Part shown: positions 9,851 to 21,385 of the stretch, piece by piece
How positions within the stretch are numbered: the stretch's first letter is position 1
Layout: each line of letters opens with the position of its first letter
Assembly (NCBI GenBank): GCA_030737835.1
Contig: JAUJYN010000013.1
Coordinates: 62,001 to 126,000 of the forward strand
From: Acorus gramineus
Taxonomy: Eukaryota; Streptophyta; Magnoliopsida; Acorales; Acoraceae
DNA length: 64,000 bases
Direction of reading: 5' to 3'
Notes under the pieces: model-generated
Told to the model about the DNA's origin: nothing
Databases searched by the model: none
What the model saw: only the letters and a program-made list of their open reading frames with translations
Made by a program: the position numbers and the translations under genes

Positions 9851-12800
9851 TGTCACGCCTCAGGGCGGTCGTCCCCGAGACGTGACAATAATAAATATCA
9901 GCTATCAATACCTGAGGTCAATAAAGACTCCAACAACAATACACAAGGTGACAAAGCAAGATAATGATAACTGACTGAAAAGCGGAAGCATAATATATAA
10001 CAATGTCTGTAAATCAAAAACATTATTACAGACTCGAATACACAATCACTATCCTGTGAGAGCCAAGTCTAGACCAAAGAAAATACAACCTGTGCCACAT
10101 GCACGATTTACAAAACATAAAATTACTCTAGGAATGCTGACAGCCTTGCACTCACCATCCGCCGGAAGAACGCTCCACGCCCATAAGACCACGCCACAGG
10201 GAAGCTCCAGCTCCACGCCCAACACTGTCCCTGAAAAGAAACAGTATGTGAGGGGTGAGCTACAAGCTCAGTGAGTGGCTGAAAACCAATCACCATACTA
10301 CAGTTCAATACATATACACTTTCCTTTCAAGGAAAACATGAGTGGAAACCCATGGATAACAGGGTCACGCGGCAGCGCGACCAACCTCACCCTCACCCCC
10401 ACTCCCGGAGGGAGACCCTTGGGACTTTTGGTGAGAGACCATACCGTTGGTCGAGGAGACCCGGAATTACTGGTATACACAACACTACTGGGTCATCTAC
10501 ATCTAGATAACTGCCCAACGATGTCCTTGAACATTGATTACGAGACCAGACCCAACAACTATGGGAACGGTCGAACAACGAATGGGTCACGCGGCGATGT
10601 GTCTTCGCCTCATCCTCACCCTCACCAATATCATTCGTTAACCCTCTCCCGGGTAGCCTCTACCTGGTATACTCCCACGATCAGTACGCTCCCGAATGCA
10701 TCGGTGGTACCTACGGATGGGAGCCCTCTGTCAGGACAGCTACAACCCGGCCTCTTCAACTCACCGCTCTACACCCTTGGTCCACCGGTAGCCCTTTCCC
10801 CTGGTAGCCTCTACCTGGTATACTCCCATGGTCAGTACGTTCCCGAATGCATCAGTAGTACCTACAGATGGGAGCCCTCTGTCAGGACAGCTGTAATCCC
10901 GAGAAGTTCTTATATCTGATCCAACGAAGGGGAGAACGATCCCATGTTTGCAAAGCAAACCCAATGGAAAACAACTACTCTCGATAATCACTTATCGAGA
11001 TATCAAAACACATGCATAACAACAATCTATGCAACACAACTCATATTAACCTTAAAATAATTAAAGTCTTTAAACGGGAGTAACTGCACCAGCTAGTGGG
11101 TCGTAACATCGCCGACCCACCCCACCCTCACCCTCACCCTTTAGGGGTGACATGGGCCTTTTGGGACAGACTAGGCTGCTCTCCACCCTTGGTCCACCAG
11201 TAGCCTCTCCTTCGCGTAGCCTCTACCTGGTATACTCCCACGATCAGCACCCTCCGAACGCATCGGAGGTACCTACAGATGGGAGCCCTCTGTCAGGACA
11301 GCTTTCCAACGCCGGGGAGTCCCTACTCGGATCCAACGAAGGGGAGAAAACAGCCTACTCACGTGGATACGATCCTCTTGGATCCGTCGACAACGATTTC
11401 TAACACTACTAATGTCATGAATTCTCAAGAATTACTCCAGGGCGCATAACTAAGATGCGGGGAAACATATATTATAACAACAAGGTTATAATATTCTCTA
11501 AGGCATGCTTATACCAATATAATCTCATTTGATTTAAATAAATTAAACTAAATGGGAAACATGCGTAGATCGAGGCTTTTCAAGCATGGGACATGGTGTC
11601 TAGGCATGTATGGGCCTCTATACATGATACATGGATGTATATCCCTAGCATACAATGTCTAATATGGCATGGTTACATCATAGCAAAACATGCATTATCA
11701 AGATATCTACATATTATAGCTAGGGGGCCCCATCGATGCGCGACGCGCGTCTACGCATGTCGAACGCATCCCTAGAGAGGGGGGGGGGGGGGATTGGAAT
11801 CGAACCACTCACCATACGACCCGGGACCTCGCGCATCCCATCCGACGAGATCTGCAAGGTAGGGGCATCACATTTGGTGAGTAACAACACAATTTACACT
11901 TAAAAATCATTAGAACTACCAAAGACTTAGACATGCACGCATACGGGCTCGCATGCATGCAAGCATGCACGTACGCACGCATGCCCGGCTGCCCCAGCAC
12001 CCACCTGAGACCCTGGGCAACCCCACGCATGCCCCAGCACGCGCACGCACGCGCACTGGCCCCCAGCCCCCCGCGCCCAGGCGCACTGCCCCGCGCGCAC
12101 TCACGCACCCCCGCTCACGCTAGCACCGGCGGGCCCACTCCGCGCGCTCGCGCGCACGCGCCCGCGCGCGTCTGCGCGCCCGCCTGCGCGCGCACTCGCG
12201 TAGACTACCCCCAACGCGCGCCCAGCCTCTCCCAACCTCTTTTTAACCCTCTCCAACCCCTCACACACACTCTAACCCATATGCATAGCATGCATGACCT
12301 CCCCAACCATCCCAATAGCCCTAAAAATAAAAAAGAAGGGGAAGAGGACTTACCAAAAGAGGGAAAGGGAAAAGGGGGAGATGCGGGGCTCTCGACGCGC
12401 CCACGACCACCTCAACCACCACCACCACCACCACCTCTTCAGCCTCTCCTCAGCCTCCTTCTTGGCTGCAAAATCAGGGGGGGGGGAAGTCATGAAAAGG
12501 AGCTTGAGAGAGGAGGATCAACAACACAACACACCCACACAAACCTTCTTGTGCTTCCTTCTTCACCTTCTCCTTCACTTCTCTTTGAGAACTTATCACA
12601 AACACATGGGGGGGCTTTGAAAGAGAGAAAGAGAGGCCAAGAATGTTGACGTGGGGTGTGTGAGAGAGAGGGAAAGAAGATATTTTGCCCAAATAAATAT
12701 CTAAAGAGGGATGGAAATGACCATTTCATCCCTGACTTAGAAATTCTGCGCATGCTTTACTAGAACAGCCATAACTTCCTCAATATAGCTCCAAATTGTA

Positions 12801-13183
12801 CAATTCCAAGTCCGTTGGAAAGCCAAGAAGAATATCTACAACGTTCATGTTTATGACAAGATCAAATAATCCCTCCAGATATTCCGAAATTAGAGTTAAA
12901 CATAGAACAGAGTTTCTGCCAGAATTTTTCATCCCCGGGGTATACTTGGTAAAATACCCATAACTTTTACTACATGAATCCAGCTGACCTAATTCCACTT
13001 TTGTACGAAAGCTAACTCAAAACAGAGCATCTCATAATAAAAATATATTTAAACCTCTCCATCTTGGATTTTAACAAAATCAAATCCAAATACCAAATCG
13101 AAAATACATAACTTCTAGGAGAAAAAAATTTGTAGCCTATTTTTTTTTTCAATCTGAGCACTCCAAATGACACAGGCATAACA
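9851..13183 (-). mobile_element. Solo LTR, Gypsy, type A (minus strand)
   Basis: A single 3.3 kb LTR flanked by the perfect 5-bp repeat ATAAT (9846-9850 and 13184-13188). It begins TGTCACGCC and ends GGCATAACA on the plus strand. Its reverse complement matches the solo LTR at 15740-19266 along the full length. The end TGTCACGCC, the 'gagagccaagtc' block, the module near 11095-11150 and the GC-rich core (about 11980-12230) are shared with the Gypsy LTRs further right. Solo LTRs arise when the two LTRs of one element recombine and lose the interior. The open frames inside are not genes. Confidence 0.93.
11090..11155 (-). repeat. G-quadruplex/stem-loop module in solo LTR
   Basis: GTGGGTCG, a nine-base loop and CGACCCAC form a stem-loop (plus strand about 11096-11120), next to three repeats of CACCCT or CCCTCA type. 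The other strand reads as four runs of three or more G. Confidence 0.7.
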
Positions 13184-13188
13184 ATAAT

Positions 13189-14040
13189 TGTGGAGGAAAA
13201 ATCCCATCATACATATCGTATTGGATGGGTGACACGTGTCGTCAATCAGTAAGAGAGAACTATCAAAGCCTATGCTAACTGAGCCAATCTGAGGAGGAGC
13301 TGCAGAGCAGACCAGGTCCCCCAAGAACAGTCCTTGTTAGAGTAAAGGCGCTTGACTTGATCTTCTAAGGAGGTATTGCAGACCATACCGTCCGAGGACA
13401 ATGCACATTCGAGGGTATGTACCTAACTTAACCTTCCAAGGAGGGGCAACAAACCACATCGACAAAGGACAATATATGTTTGCAAATCGACCTCAGGTTA
13501 GACCCACCAAGGTCAAAGCTAGCATGGAAATGGTTCAACCTCTGATAAATCATTTGATCAACAGGCCCGGCCAGCATGACAAACGCCTCTAAAAGGCCCT
13601 AGCTTATCCAAAATAACTGCTAAAGTGTGGATGATGACCCTGTCAGGGAGGATCTAGAGGATTCCCACGTGCCCGACCCAAGATACGCCACATGGAAGAT
13701 TCCTCTGAAGATTCTCCATGTTTACAAAAATGTTTGCGCCCATGATCTTGTACTATAAATAGATGGGGGTATCCCCATGAAATAACGTATGAAAAGAACA
13801 CCCAAACTTTCTTGATTTCACTCCAAAAATCTTGGGTTCATCACTAACTTGAACATTGAAGCATCCTTTTGAAGCACCACACCAGTGTCCAGGTTGATGA
13901 TTGAGCGGGTATCTTATATTTTCTCCACTGTAATCTACTCGAATCACCTCCTTCTTTGGGAGATTCAACCCAAACAATTGGATTGAAGGTATCTTATGCT
14001 TTTAATTCTCATACACATGATCAGGTGTTACTATCAACAC
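13189..14040 (+). repeat. Probable LTR of another, unclassified retrotransposon
   Basis: Starts TGTGGAGGAAAAATCCC directly after a purine-rich run that lies left of the solo LTR insertion (9836-9845). It has a TATA box (CTATAAATAG) near 13752 and ends near ACTATCAACACA at about 14040, where host-unit similarity begins. The mid-part wording ('acgccacatggaagattcc') resembles LTRs of Tat/Athila-type Gypsy elements. No partner LTR is in the window, so this rests on internal features only. Confidence 0.4.
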
Positions 14041-14528
14041 ATATTTTGTGAACAAGATATTTGAATTTCTGTCTTGGGAGAAGGGATTCACTGACCCAAC
14101 CATAATAAAAAAGGATGGGTTCCAAAGTTGGAAGTGGCCTAAAATAGATATAGGGTTTCCTACACCCATGAACATGGTTTCTTTTTTAAGGAAAATGTTA
14201 CATTTAGTCCTTTTTATAGTTCAAAACATAGACCACACATGTTTTTATTTTTTAAACAATAGTAAGCATCGTCTAATGACTTGAGTTGAATGAACCCTAT
14301 AAAAGGGAAGGTTAACAACAGATCAAGGTATGAGTTAACTTTTAATCAAGCCACATAATTAGTGAGATAAGCCTTTGAATTCCCTTACTGATACATCTCT
14401 TCGGAACCCCTTGACTGGCACCACATCGGTGTTCTCTTGATTTTTTTTTAATGCAGGATCCACATTCCATCAAGTCTGGATTCGAGAAGGAGGTTCCATC
14501 CGATTGTTTTGATTGAAGGAGAAAATAC
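14041..14528 (+). repeat. Host segment, copy B, left part
   Basis: 14081-14150 matches 6305-6360 of copy A', and 14278-14310 (TTGAGTTGAATGAA) matches the start of copy A near 16-30. The MULE cuts the copy at 14529 and it resumes at 45605. About 14311-14520 has no counterpart in copy A and may be a further small insertion. There is no gene here. Confidence 0.6.
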
Positions 14529-14670
14529 GGCCTTTTTTCAAAATTAATTATAGTTAATTGAATAATTACCAAAATAATCATGGTTTTAAAAAAATTACCA
14601 AACTAGTCACCTGACTTGGTCAAACCAGCCACATGAGCATTTGTTTTTTAATCTGCTCGCTAAAAACGCC
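14529..14670 (+). repeat. MULE left terminal inverted repeat
   Basis: Aligns with the reverse complement of 45455-45595 over about 135 bp. The best-kept block is ATTACCAAACTAGTCAC (about 14594-14610), which is identical in both ends. Confidence 0.9.
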
Positions 14671-14860
14671 AACGGAGGTAGCATTTTACATGTATGTTAT
14701 TTGTAATACGCCACTCGCATTGGCATATTATTATCATTGCCTTAAAACGCCACCTACACTGACGTTTTGACACTTGAAAATTTTAAAAAACCACAAAACG
14801 CTTGTCCCGTTGGCGTCTTTACCTATAGCAGCAAAAAACACCACTCGCATTGGCGTTTTA
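14662..14860 (+). repeat. Left subterminal array of palindromic repeats
   Basis: Five ~26-bp units at about 14662, 14705, 14744, 14795 and 14835. Each has the form AAAACGCCA, a spacer of about eight bases, then TGGCGTTTT with variations. Each unit is itself an inverted repeat, and most start about 40 bp after the last. They probably bind the transposase, but that is inference from position. Confidence 0.85.
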
Positions 14861-15220
14861 CCCGGGTTTAGCTAGATCTAGATCTGACTCGTTGTTTTGA
14901 GTTAAAACCCCTCTTCCCCCTTACTCGATCTTCAACCCCCCAAACCCTTAGAACCCCCCAAACCCTCCAAAAACCCACCCAAGTTCTCCCAAATCAGCCA
15001 CCAAATCCGACCCCAACACCATCAATTGCGGCCCACCACGATCCCCTCTCGGCCTCATTCCAACTCAAGCACAGGTAAGATTGTTTTTCTTTTTGTGCTA
15101 CAATATTTGTATATAATATGATGGGTTTTTGAATGATATAGGTTTTTTTTTTATATACTTCAATCCAATGGAGTAAATGTTTTTGTTTTTACAATACTTG
15201 GTTTTGTGAAATGGTAGAAC

Positions 15221-15645
15221 ATGGATTTTCAAGTTCCAATCATTTGTTATTGTGATGGACGGTTAGTGAACAATGGTGGAAAGCCTCGTTATGCTGGTGG
15301 ACATCAAGAAATCATTATGATAGATAAAACAACCACTTATGAGGAGTTCATCAATATGATTCATGCATTAACGAGTATTGATCAAAGTCGGTACAAATTA
15401 GTTTTGATTTGTAGATATCCGACGCTTGTGAATGAATGCATGAGGGTATACAATAACACAAGTGTAAAAGTAATGTTGAATTTGTATCCTAATCATGCCG
15501 CTGGTGTGGAGCTTTATTTGGAGAAAGAGGAGGTCTTCCAACGAGGGAGGCCATTCACGCGAATGGTCGATGATGACCAAGAACCGGTTAGTCTTTCTGC
15601 ATTTAATGATGGTAAAATGGACATGCCTTCGGAGTTGGGAAAATG
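15221..15645 (+). pseudogene. MULE transposase, first coding exon
   Basis: This open frame starts at an ATG (15221; MDFQVPIICYCDGRLV...). It encodes about 141 residues of the N-terminal region that precedes the MuDR DNA-binding domain in plant MULE transposases. The last codons run into GTAAGA at 15646, a good splice donor. Acceptors at CATAG|TAG|GCC (15719-15727) lie three bases apart, and both keep the frame into 'PSHGILPNLP'. The intron would be only ~79-82 bp. The solo LTR inserted just downstream, inside the second exon (target CATGG at 15735-15739). The exon itself is intact, but the gene as a whole is broken. Confidence 0.75.
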
Positions 15646-17949
15646 GTAAGAAATGTGTCTCTGTACTTATTGAATAATATTAATATGTGTTAATAGACTT
15701 TTAACAACCATAAGTGATTCATAGTAGGCCCTCACATGGTGCTGTGCCTGTGTAATTTGGAGCACTCTGATTGAAAATTTGGCTACATAATTTTTTTCCT
15801 CGAAGTTATGTATTTCCAATTTGGTATTTGGATTTGATTTTGTTAAAATCCAAGATGAAGAGGTTTAAATATGATTTTATTATGAGATATCCAGTTTTGA
15901 GTTAGCTTTCGTACAAAAGTGGAATTAGATCAACTGGATTCTTGTAGTAAAAGTTATGTGTATTTTTCCAAGTATACCCCGGGGAGGGAAATTCTGGCAG
16001 CAGCCCTGTTCCATGTTTATCTCTAATTTCGGAATAGCTGGAGAGATTATTTGATCTTGGCATGAACATAAAAGTTGTAGATAATCTTCTTAGCTTTCCA
16101 ACGGAATTGGAATTGTGCAATTCGGAGCTATATTGAGGAAGTTATGGCTGTTCCAGTGAAGCATGCGCAGAATTTCTAAGTCAGGGATGAAATGGTCATT
16201 TCCATTCCCCACGTCTAAGTCTTTAGATATTTATGTGCACCCAAAATATCTCTCTCTCTCTCTCTCTCTCTCTTCCCCTCCCATTCCCCACGTCTAAGTC
16301 TTGGGCTCTCTTTCTCTCTTACACACACATCCCCCAAGTGTTTGTTTTAATTCCCCAAAGAGAAGGAAAAGGTGGAGGAGGAAGTGCAAGTGAGTGTTTG
16401 TGTAAGTGTTGTTGTTGTTGTTTGTCCTCCTCTCTCTAGGTTCCTTTTCATGATCTTTCCCCCCCCCCTGATTTGCAGCCAAGGAGGCTGAGGAGAGGCT
16501 GAAGGTGGTGGTGTTGGTGGTGGCGGTTGAGGTGGTCGCGGGTGCGTCGAGGGCCCCCGAACCTCCCCCTTTCTTTTCCCCTCCCAAGGTGAGCCCTTCC
16601 CCTTCTTTTCTTGGTTTTTATGGTTTAGGGATGGTTGGGAAGGTCATGCATGTTGGGTAGATGTGTTAGAGTGTGTGTGAGGGGTTGGGGAGGGTTAAAT
16701 GGGGTTAGGGTTGGCTGGGCGCGCGTTTGGGGTTGTCTGCCCGCGTGCGCGCGTAGGCGGGCACGCAGACGCGCGTGCGCGTGAGTGCGCGGGTGCGCGC
16801 GGAGTGGGCGCGCGGGTGCTGGCGTGAGCGGGTGTGCGCGGGTGCTGGCACGAGCGGGTTTGCGCGCGGGAGTGCGCGCGAGTGCGCGCGCGCGGGGCAA
16901 TGCGCCTGGGCACGGGGCTGGGGGCCAGTGCGCGCGCGTGCGTGCGTGCTGGGGCGCGCGGGCTGGACGGGCAGTGCACATGGGTGCACACGGCAGCGCG
17001 GGCAGGCGCGCGGCAGTGCGCCGAAGGTGCTGGGGCGCGTGCGTGCGTGCGTATGCGTGCGTGCGCGTGCGGGGGGGCATGCGTGTGGCTGCCCGAGGGT
17101 TCGGGTAGGTGTCGGGGCACTCGGACTCGTGTGCGTACGTGCGTGCTCGCATGCGTGCGAGTCCTTATGCATGCTTGTCCGAGTATTTGGGTTTTCTAAT
17201 GTTTTTTATGTGTAAATTGTGTTGTAACTCACCAAATTGGATGCCCCTACCTTGCATATCTCGTCGGATGGGATGCGCGAGGTCCCGGGTTGTAAGGTGA
17301 GTGGTTCGATTCCAATCCCCCCCCCCCTCTCTAGGGATGCGCTCGACCCGCATAGACGCGCGTCGCGCATCGATGGGGACCCCTAGCTATAGTATGAAAA
17401 ACTATGCAATGCATGATTTATATGATGTAACCATGCCATATTAGACCTTCTATGCTCGGGATATGCATCCATATACCATGTATAGAGGCCCATACATGCC
17501 TGGACACCATGTCCCTCGATTGGAAAGCCCTATCTATGCATGTTTCCCATTTAGTTTAATTTATTTAAATCAAATGTGAATATATTGTTATAAGCATGCC
17601 TTAGAGAATATTATAACCTTGTTGTTATAATATATGTTTCCCCGCATCTTAGTTATACGCCCTGGAGGAATTCATGAGAATTCATGACATTAGTAGTGTT
17701 ACAAATCGTTGTCGACGGATCCAAGAGGATCGTATACGTGCTAGTAGGCTGTCTTCTCCTTTTGGTTGGATCCAATGTAGGGACTCCCCAGCGTTGGAAA
17801 GCTGACCTGACAGAGGGCTCCCATCCGTAGGTACCTCCGATGCGTCGGACAGTGCTAATCGTGGGAGTATACCAGGTAGAGGCTACGGAGTGTGGGAGAG
17901 GCTACCGGGTGGACCAGGGGTGGAGAGCGGTCTAGTCTGAAAAGGCCCA

Positions 17950-18000
17950 TGTCACCCCTAAAGGGTGAGGGTGGGGTGGGTCGGCGATGTTACGACCCAC
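17950..18000 (+). repeat. G-quadruplex/stem-loop module in solo LTR
   Basis: GGGTGAGGGTGGGGTGGG is followed by a perfect 8-bp stem GTGGGTCG/CGACCCAC (17976-17983 with 17993-18000) around a nine-base loop. Confidence 0.75.
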
Positions 18001-18593
18001 TAACTTGTGTAGTTACTCCCGTATAGGGACTATGACTATTTTAAGGTTAATATGAGTGTGTTGAATAGATTGTTGTTATGCCTGTGTTTTGATATCTCGA
18101 TAAGTGAGTATCGAGAGTAGTTGTTTTCCATTGGGTTCGCTTTGCGAACATGGGATCGTTCTCCCCTTCGTTGGATCCAAGGTAGGAACTTCTCGGGTTT
18201 AGCTGTCCTGATAGAGGGCTCCCATCCGTAGGTACCACCGATGCATTCAGAAGAGTACTGATCATGGGAGTATACCAGGTAGAGGCTACCCGAGGAAAGG
18301 GCTACCAGTGGACCAAGGGTGTAGAGCGGTGAGTTGAGGAGATCGGGTTGTAGATACTACCCGGGAGAGGGTTAACGAATGATGTTACGGGTGTAGAGCA
18401 GTCTAAATCTCTTCCAAAAGTCCCAAGAGTCTCCCTCCAGGAGTGAGGGTAAGGATGAGGTGAAGAATATCACCGCGTGACCCATTCGTTGTTCGACCGT
18501 TCCCATAGTTGTTGGGTCCGGTCTTGTATCGATGTTTAAAGGCATCGTTTGAGAAATTATCTAGATGTAGATGATCCAGTAGTTTTGAGTAGA

Positions 18594-18687
18594 CCAGTAA
18601 ATCCCGGTCTCTTCGACCGACGGTATGGTCTCTCCCCAAACCAGTAAATCCGGGTCTCTTCGACCGACGGTATGGTCTCTCCCCAAA
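18594..18687 (+). repeat. 47-bp tandem duplication within the solo LTR
   Basis: Units 18594-18640 and 18641-18687 both read CCAGTAAATCC, then 'ggtctcttcgaccgacggta', then 'tggtctctccccaaa'. They differ at one position. The other type-A solo LTR has a single unit (near 10430-10475, inverted). Confidence 0.85.
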
Positions 18688-19271
18688 AGTCCCAAGAGAC
18701 TCCCTCCGGGAGTGAGGGTTGGGGTGAGGTTGGTCGCGCCGCCGCGTGATCCAGTTATCCATGGGTTTCCACCCATGTTTTCCTTGAAAGGAAATTGATT
18801 ATGTATTGAACTGTAGTATGGTGATTGGTTTCCAGCCACTCACTGAGCTTGTAGCTCACCCCTCGCATACTGTTTCTTTTCAGGGGCAGTGTTGGGCGTG
18901 GAGTTGGAACTTTTCTGTGGCGTGGTCTTATGGGCGTGAAGCGTTCTGCCGGCGGGTGGCGAGTTCAAGGCTGTCAGCATTCCTAGAGTCATTTTATGCT
19001 TTGTAAATCGTGCATGTGGCATAGGTTGTATTTTCTTTGGTCTAGACTTGGCTCTCACAAGACAGTGATTGTGTATTCGAGTCTGTAATAATGTTTTTGA
19101 TTTACAGACATTGTTTATATATTATGCTTCCGCTTTTCAGTCAGTTATCATTATCTTGCTTTACCGCCTTGTGTATTGTTGTTGGAGTCTTTATTGACCT
19201 CAGGTATTGATAGCTGATGATATTTTATTATATTTGCCACGTCTCGGGGACGCCTGTGGCGTGACACATGG

Positions 19272-21300
19272 GATCTTGCCGAATCTACCATTGTCATCAC
19301 ACATGGCTTTCAACCATAATTTGAGTCCACCTACGTCGCCATTGAATGTCGATCACCCTGAATGTTCGAATGAGAGAGCTAGAGATATGGGAGTTGAGAT
19401 GGACTATGAAGAGGTGGAGGTTGACATGGACTCTGAACACTTGGAGTCGTTGGCATATGTTAGCAATGAATATGTTGGTCCAAATACTGGTGTTGAAGAA
19501 TGCAAATGATGAAGTTCATGTTGAGCATTTCCAACCTAGTGAAAGGTTTGAAGAGCGTCCTCCAAGCATATATACTACAACAGGGTTGGTGAATGCGACC
19601 GTTCAAGAAGGGCCTGAGATGGTGCATGGACATTCTTCTAGGTCTCTACCATAAGACATTGAGAAAGATCAAATCTTCATCAACAAAGAAGCCTTATACA
19701 TTGCTTTGCACAAATTCAATATTCGAAACAGTGTTCAATTCAAGACGAAGGCCTCCACCACCAAACGTTTAACTGTCGAATGTAAGGAACAAATTATGGA
19801 TGGAGAATGCATGCAACCAAAGCATCGGAACAAGAGTATTGAAAAATCAAGACGATGGGTGAGATGCACACATGTCATAATCCAATTTTGAATGCGGATC
19901 ATAGGCAATTAACATCCAGTCATATTTGCCATATGATAATGCCTACTGTTCGCAATCACTTCAGGATTAGTCTGATTGAGATACAAGAGAGGATTCTTTC
20001 AAGAAGATTTTTGAAAATTGGGAAGAATCTTACACTGATCTTCCTAGTTATTTACAAGCGATGCAGTTGGCGAACCCGGGTTCAGTGTTCAACTCTAAGA
20101 CCCATGAGGACGATGATCCAAAGTTTCAAAGAGTATTTTGGGCATTTGGGCCTTCCATTGCAGGATTTCGTCATTGCCACCCAGTTTTATCCATTGATGG
20201 GACCCACTTGTATGGTAAATTTTCTGAAAATCTTCTTATAGCTATAGTAAGTGATAGGGATGATAGGTTGTCTCTTCTCGCATTTGCTGTGGTTGAAAGT
20301 GAAAATGGGTCTAGTTGGCATTGGTTTTTGAGTTGCATTCATCAGTTTGTGACTGATCGTCATGATATGACTATCATTTCATACTGTCATCCAGGCGTCA
20401 TTTAAGCCGTACGTCAGTCCATTGTGGAGTTTAGAACGGCTCATCGTTTTTGCATTAGACATCTTAGAGACAATTTTAAGAAAACATACATGGATGTCAA
20501 TTTGGTGGAATTGATGTATAGAGCATCCCAAAGGACAACAATTTCAAAGTTCGAAGAGACAATGCAAAGGACAGAGTTCATGAATCCTGAAGCATTAGGT
20601 TGGCTAAATAGAGTTTGCAAAGAATGATGGACTCTATGGCATGACGGTGGAAGACATTGGTGTACTATGACAACTAATAAATCTGAATGTATGAATAGCG
20701 TTTTGAAAGGAGCACGAGGACTTCCAATAACATCATTGATACAACAGACATTCTATCAGGTGAATGACTTCTTCGTTGCACATTGTGAAAGTGGACAAAT
20801 GACAACATTACCCTTTATGCCTAGATTGAATGCTAAACTCATGTAGGCGGAATGAAAATGTCGACAGATGAGAGTTCTCCGGTACTCGTTGGAACAATTT
20901 GGTGTGCATGATAGGTGGAATAATCCATATGAGGTTGAATTGAAAGAAGTTGCAACTTGTGAATGCAATGTTCCTTAGTTGTATCATCAACCATGCTCTC
21001 ATGTTATGGCAGCGTGCAGGGCAATCCATGTGTTGTACGAGAACTATGTCTCTAAATGGTACACCACCGAATCATATTGTTTGACGTATGTCCTAGAATT
21101 CCGCCTGGTCAGACAAAAGGGGTCTTGGCCTCCAGCAAATATAACCTTACAACCTCTTGATTAGAGGCGAAAGAAAGGTCATCCATGAAATTCTAGGAAG
21201 CGTATGGCGATGGACGAAAGAGCAGATCATTCTGGTTTTAGATGTAGCGTTTGTCAAAATACTGGTCATAATAGGGTTCTTGTCCTAATAGGGTTTTATG
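19272..21300 (+). pseudogene. MULE transposase, core and C-terminal part
   Basis: In order: an acidic spacer, a MuDR-type DNA-binding domain (19655-19890, 'FNIRNSVQFKTKAS', 'LTVECKEQ', ending 'RWVRCTH'), a conserved linker ('FENWEESYTDLPSYLQAMQ' near 20010-20065), and the MULE catalytic domain with IDGTHLYGK and 'FAVVESENGSSWHWFL'. A SWIM zinc finger follows (CxC...HPCSH-type, 20958-21010), then a CCHC-like knuckle (CSVCQNTGH, about 21243-21270). The first catalytic Asp is present (20196-20198). The second, normally in ISDRH, reads Tyr (20382-20384). Frame changes occur near 19500, 19870 and 19990-20010. In-frame stops lie at 19652, 20403, 20625, 20844, 20853, 20976 and 21162. It is clearly dead. 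A donor GTATGC near 21300 may join it to the mobile-domain exons. Confidence 0.88.
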
Positions 21301-21385
21301 GTATGCTTTGGATCATTGGGTTCATATATTCATTTCGTTTATCTGCGTTAATATAATTTAATGATTTATATATTTTTCGCAGACG

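Larger units (their letters stand above)
15740..19266 (+). mobile_element. Solo LTR, Gypsy, type A (plus strand), inside the MULE
   Basis: A 3.5 kb LTR flanked by perfect CATGG repeats (15735-15739 and 19267-19271). It begins TGCTGTGCCTGTGT and ends GGCGTGACA. It is homologous throughout to the inverted solo LTR at 9851-13183, with similar divergence along its length. It includes a (CT)n microsatellite near 16247-16274, a GC-rich core (about 16700-17170) and a stem-loop module at about 17950-18000. Taking it out restores the MULE sequence across the target repeat. Its open frames are low-complexity artefacts. Confidence 0.95.

Noticed and set aside
10275-10919. A 214-codon open frame with mixed composition
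   Set aside because: It lies inside the solo LTR, and the homologous stretch in the inverted sister LTR (18250-18840) does not keep the frame.
14662-14860. Regularly spaced repeats resembling a CRISPR array
   Set aside because: The units are palindromic and degenerate, lie at both ends of a DNA transposon in a plant genome, and have no unique spacers of set length.
16247-16274. A (CT)n microsatellite
   Set aside because: A plain simple repeat within an LTR and not notable by itself.
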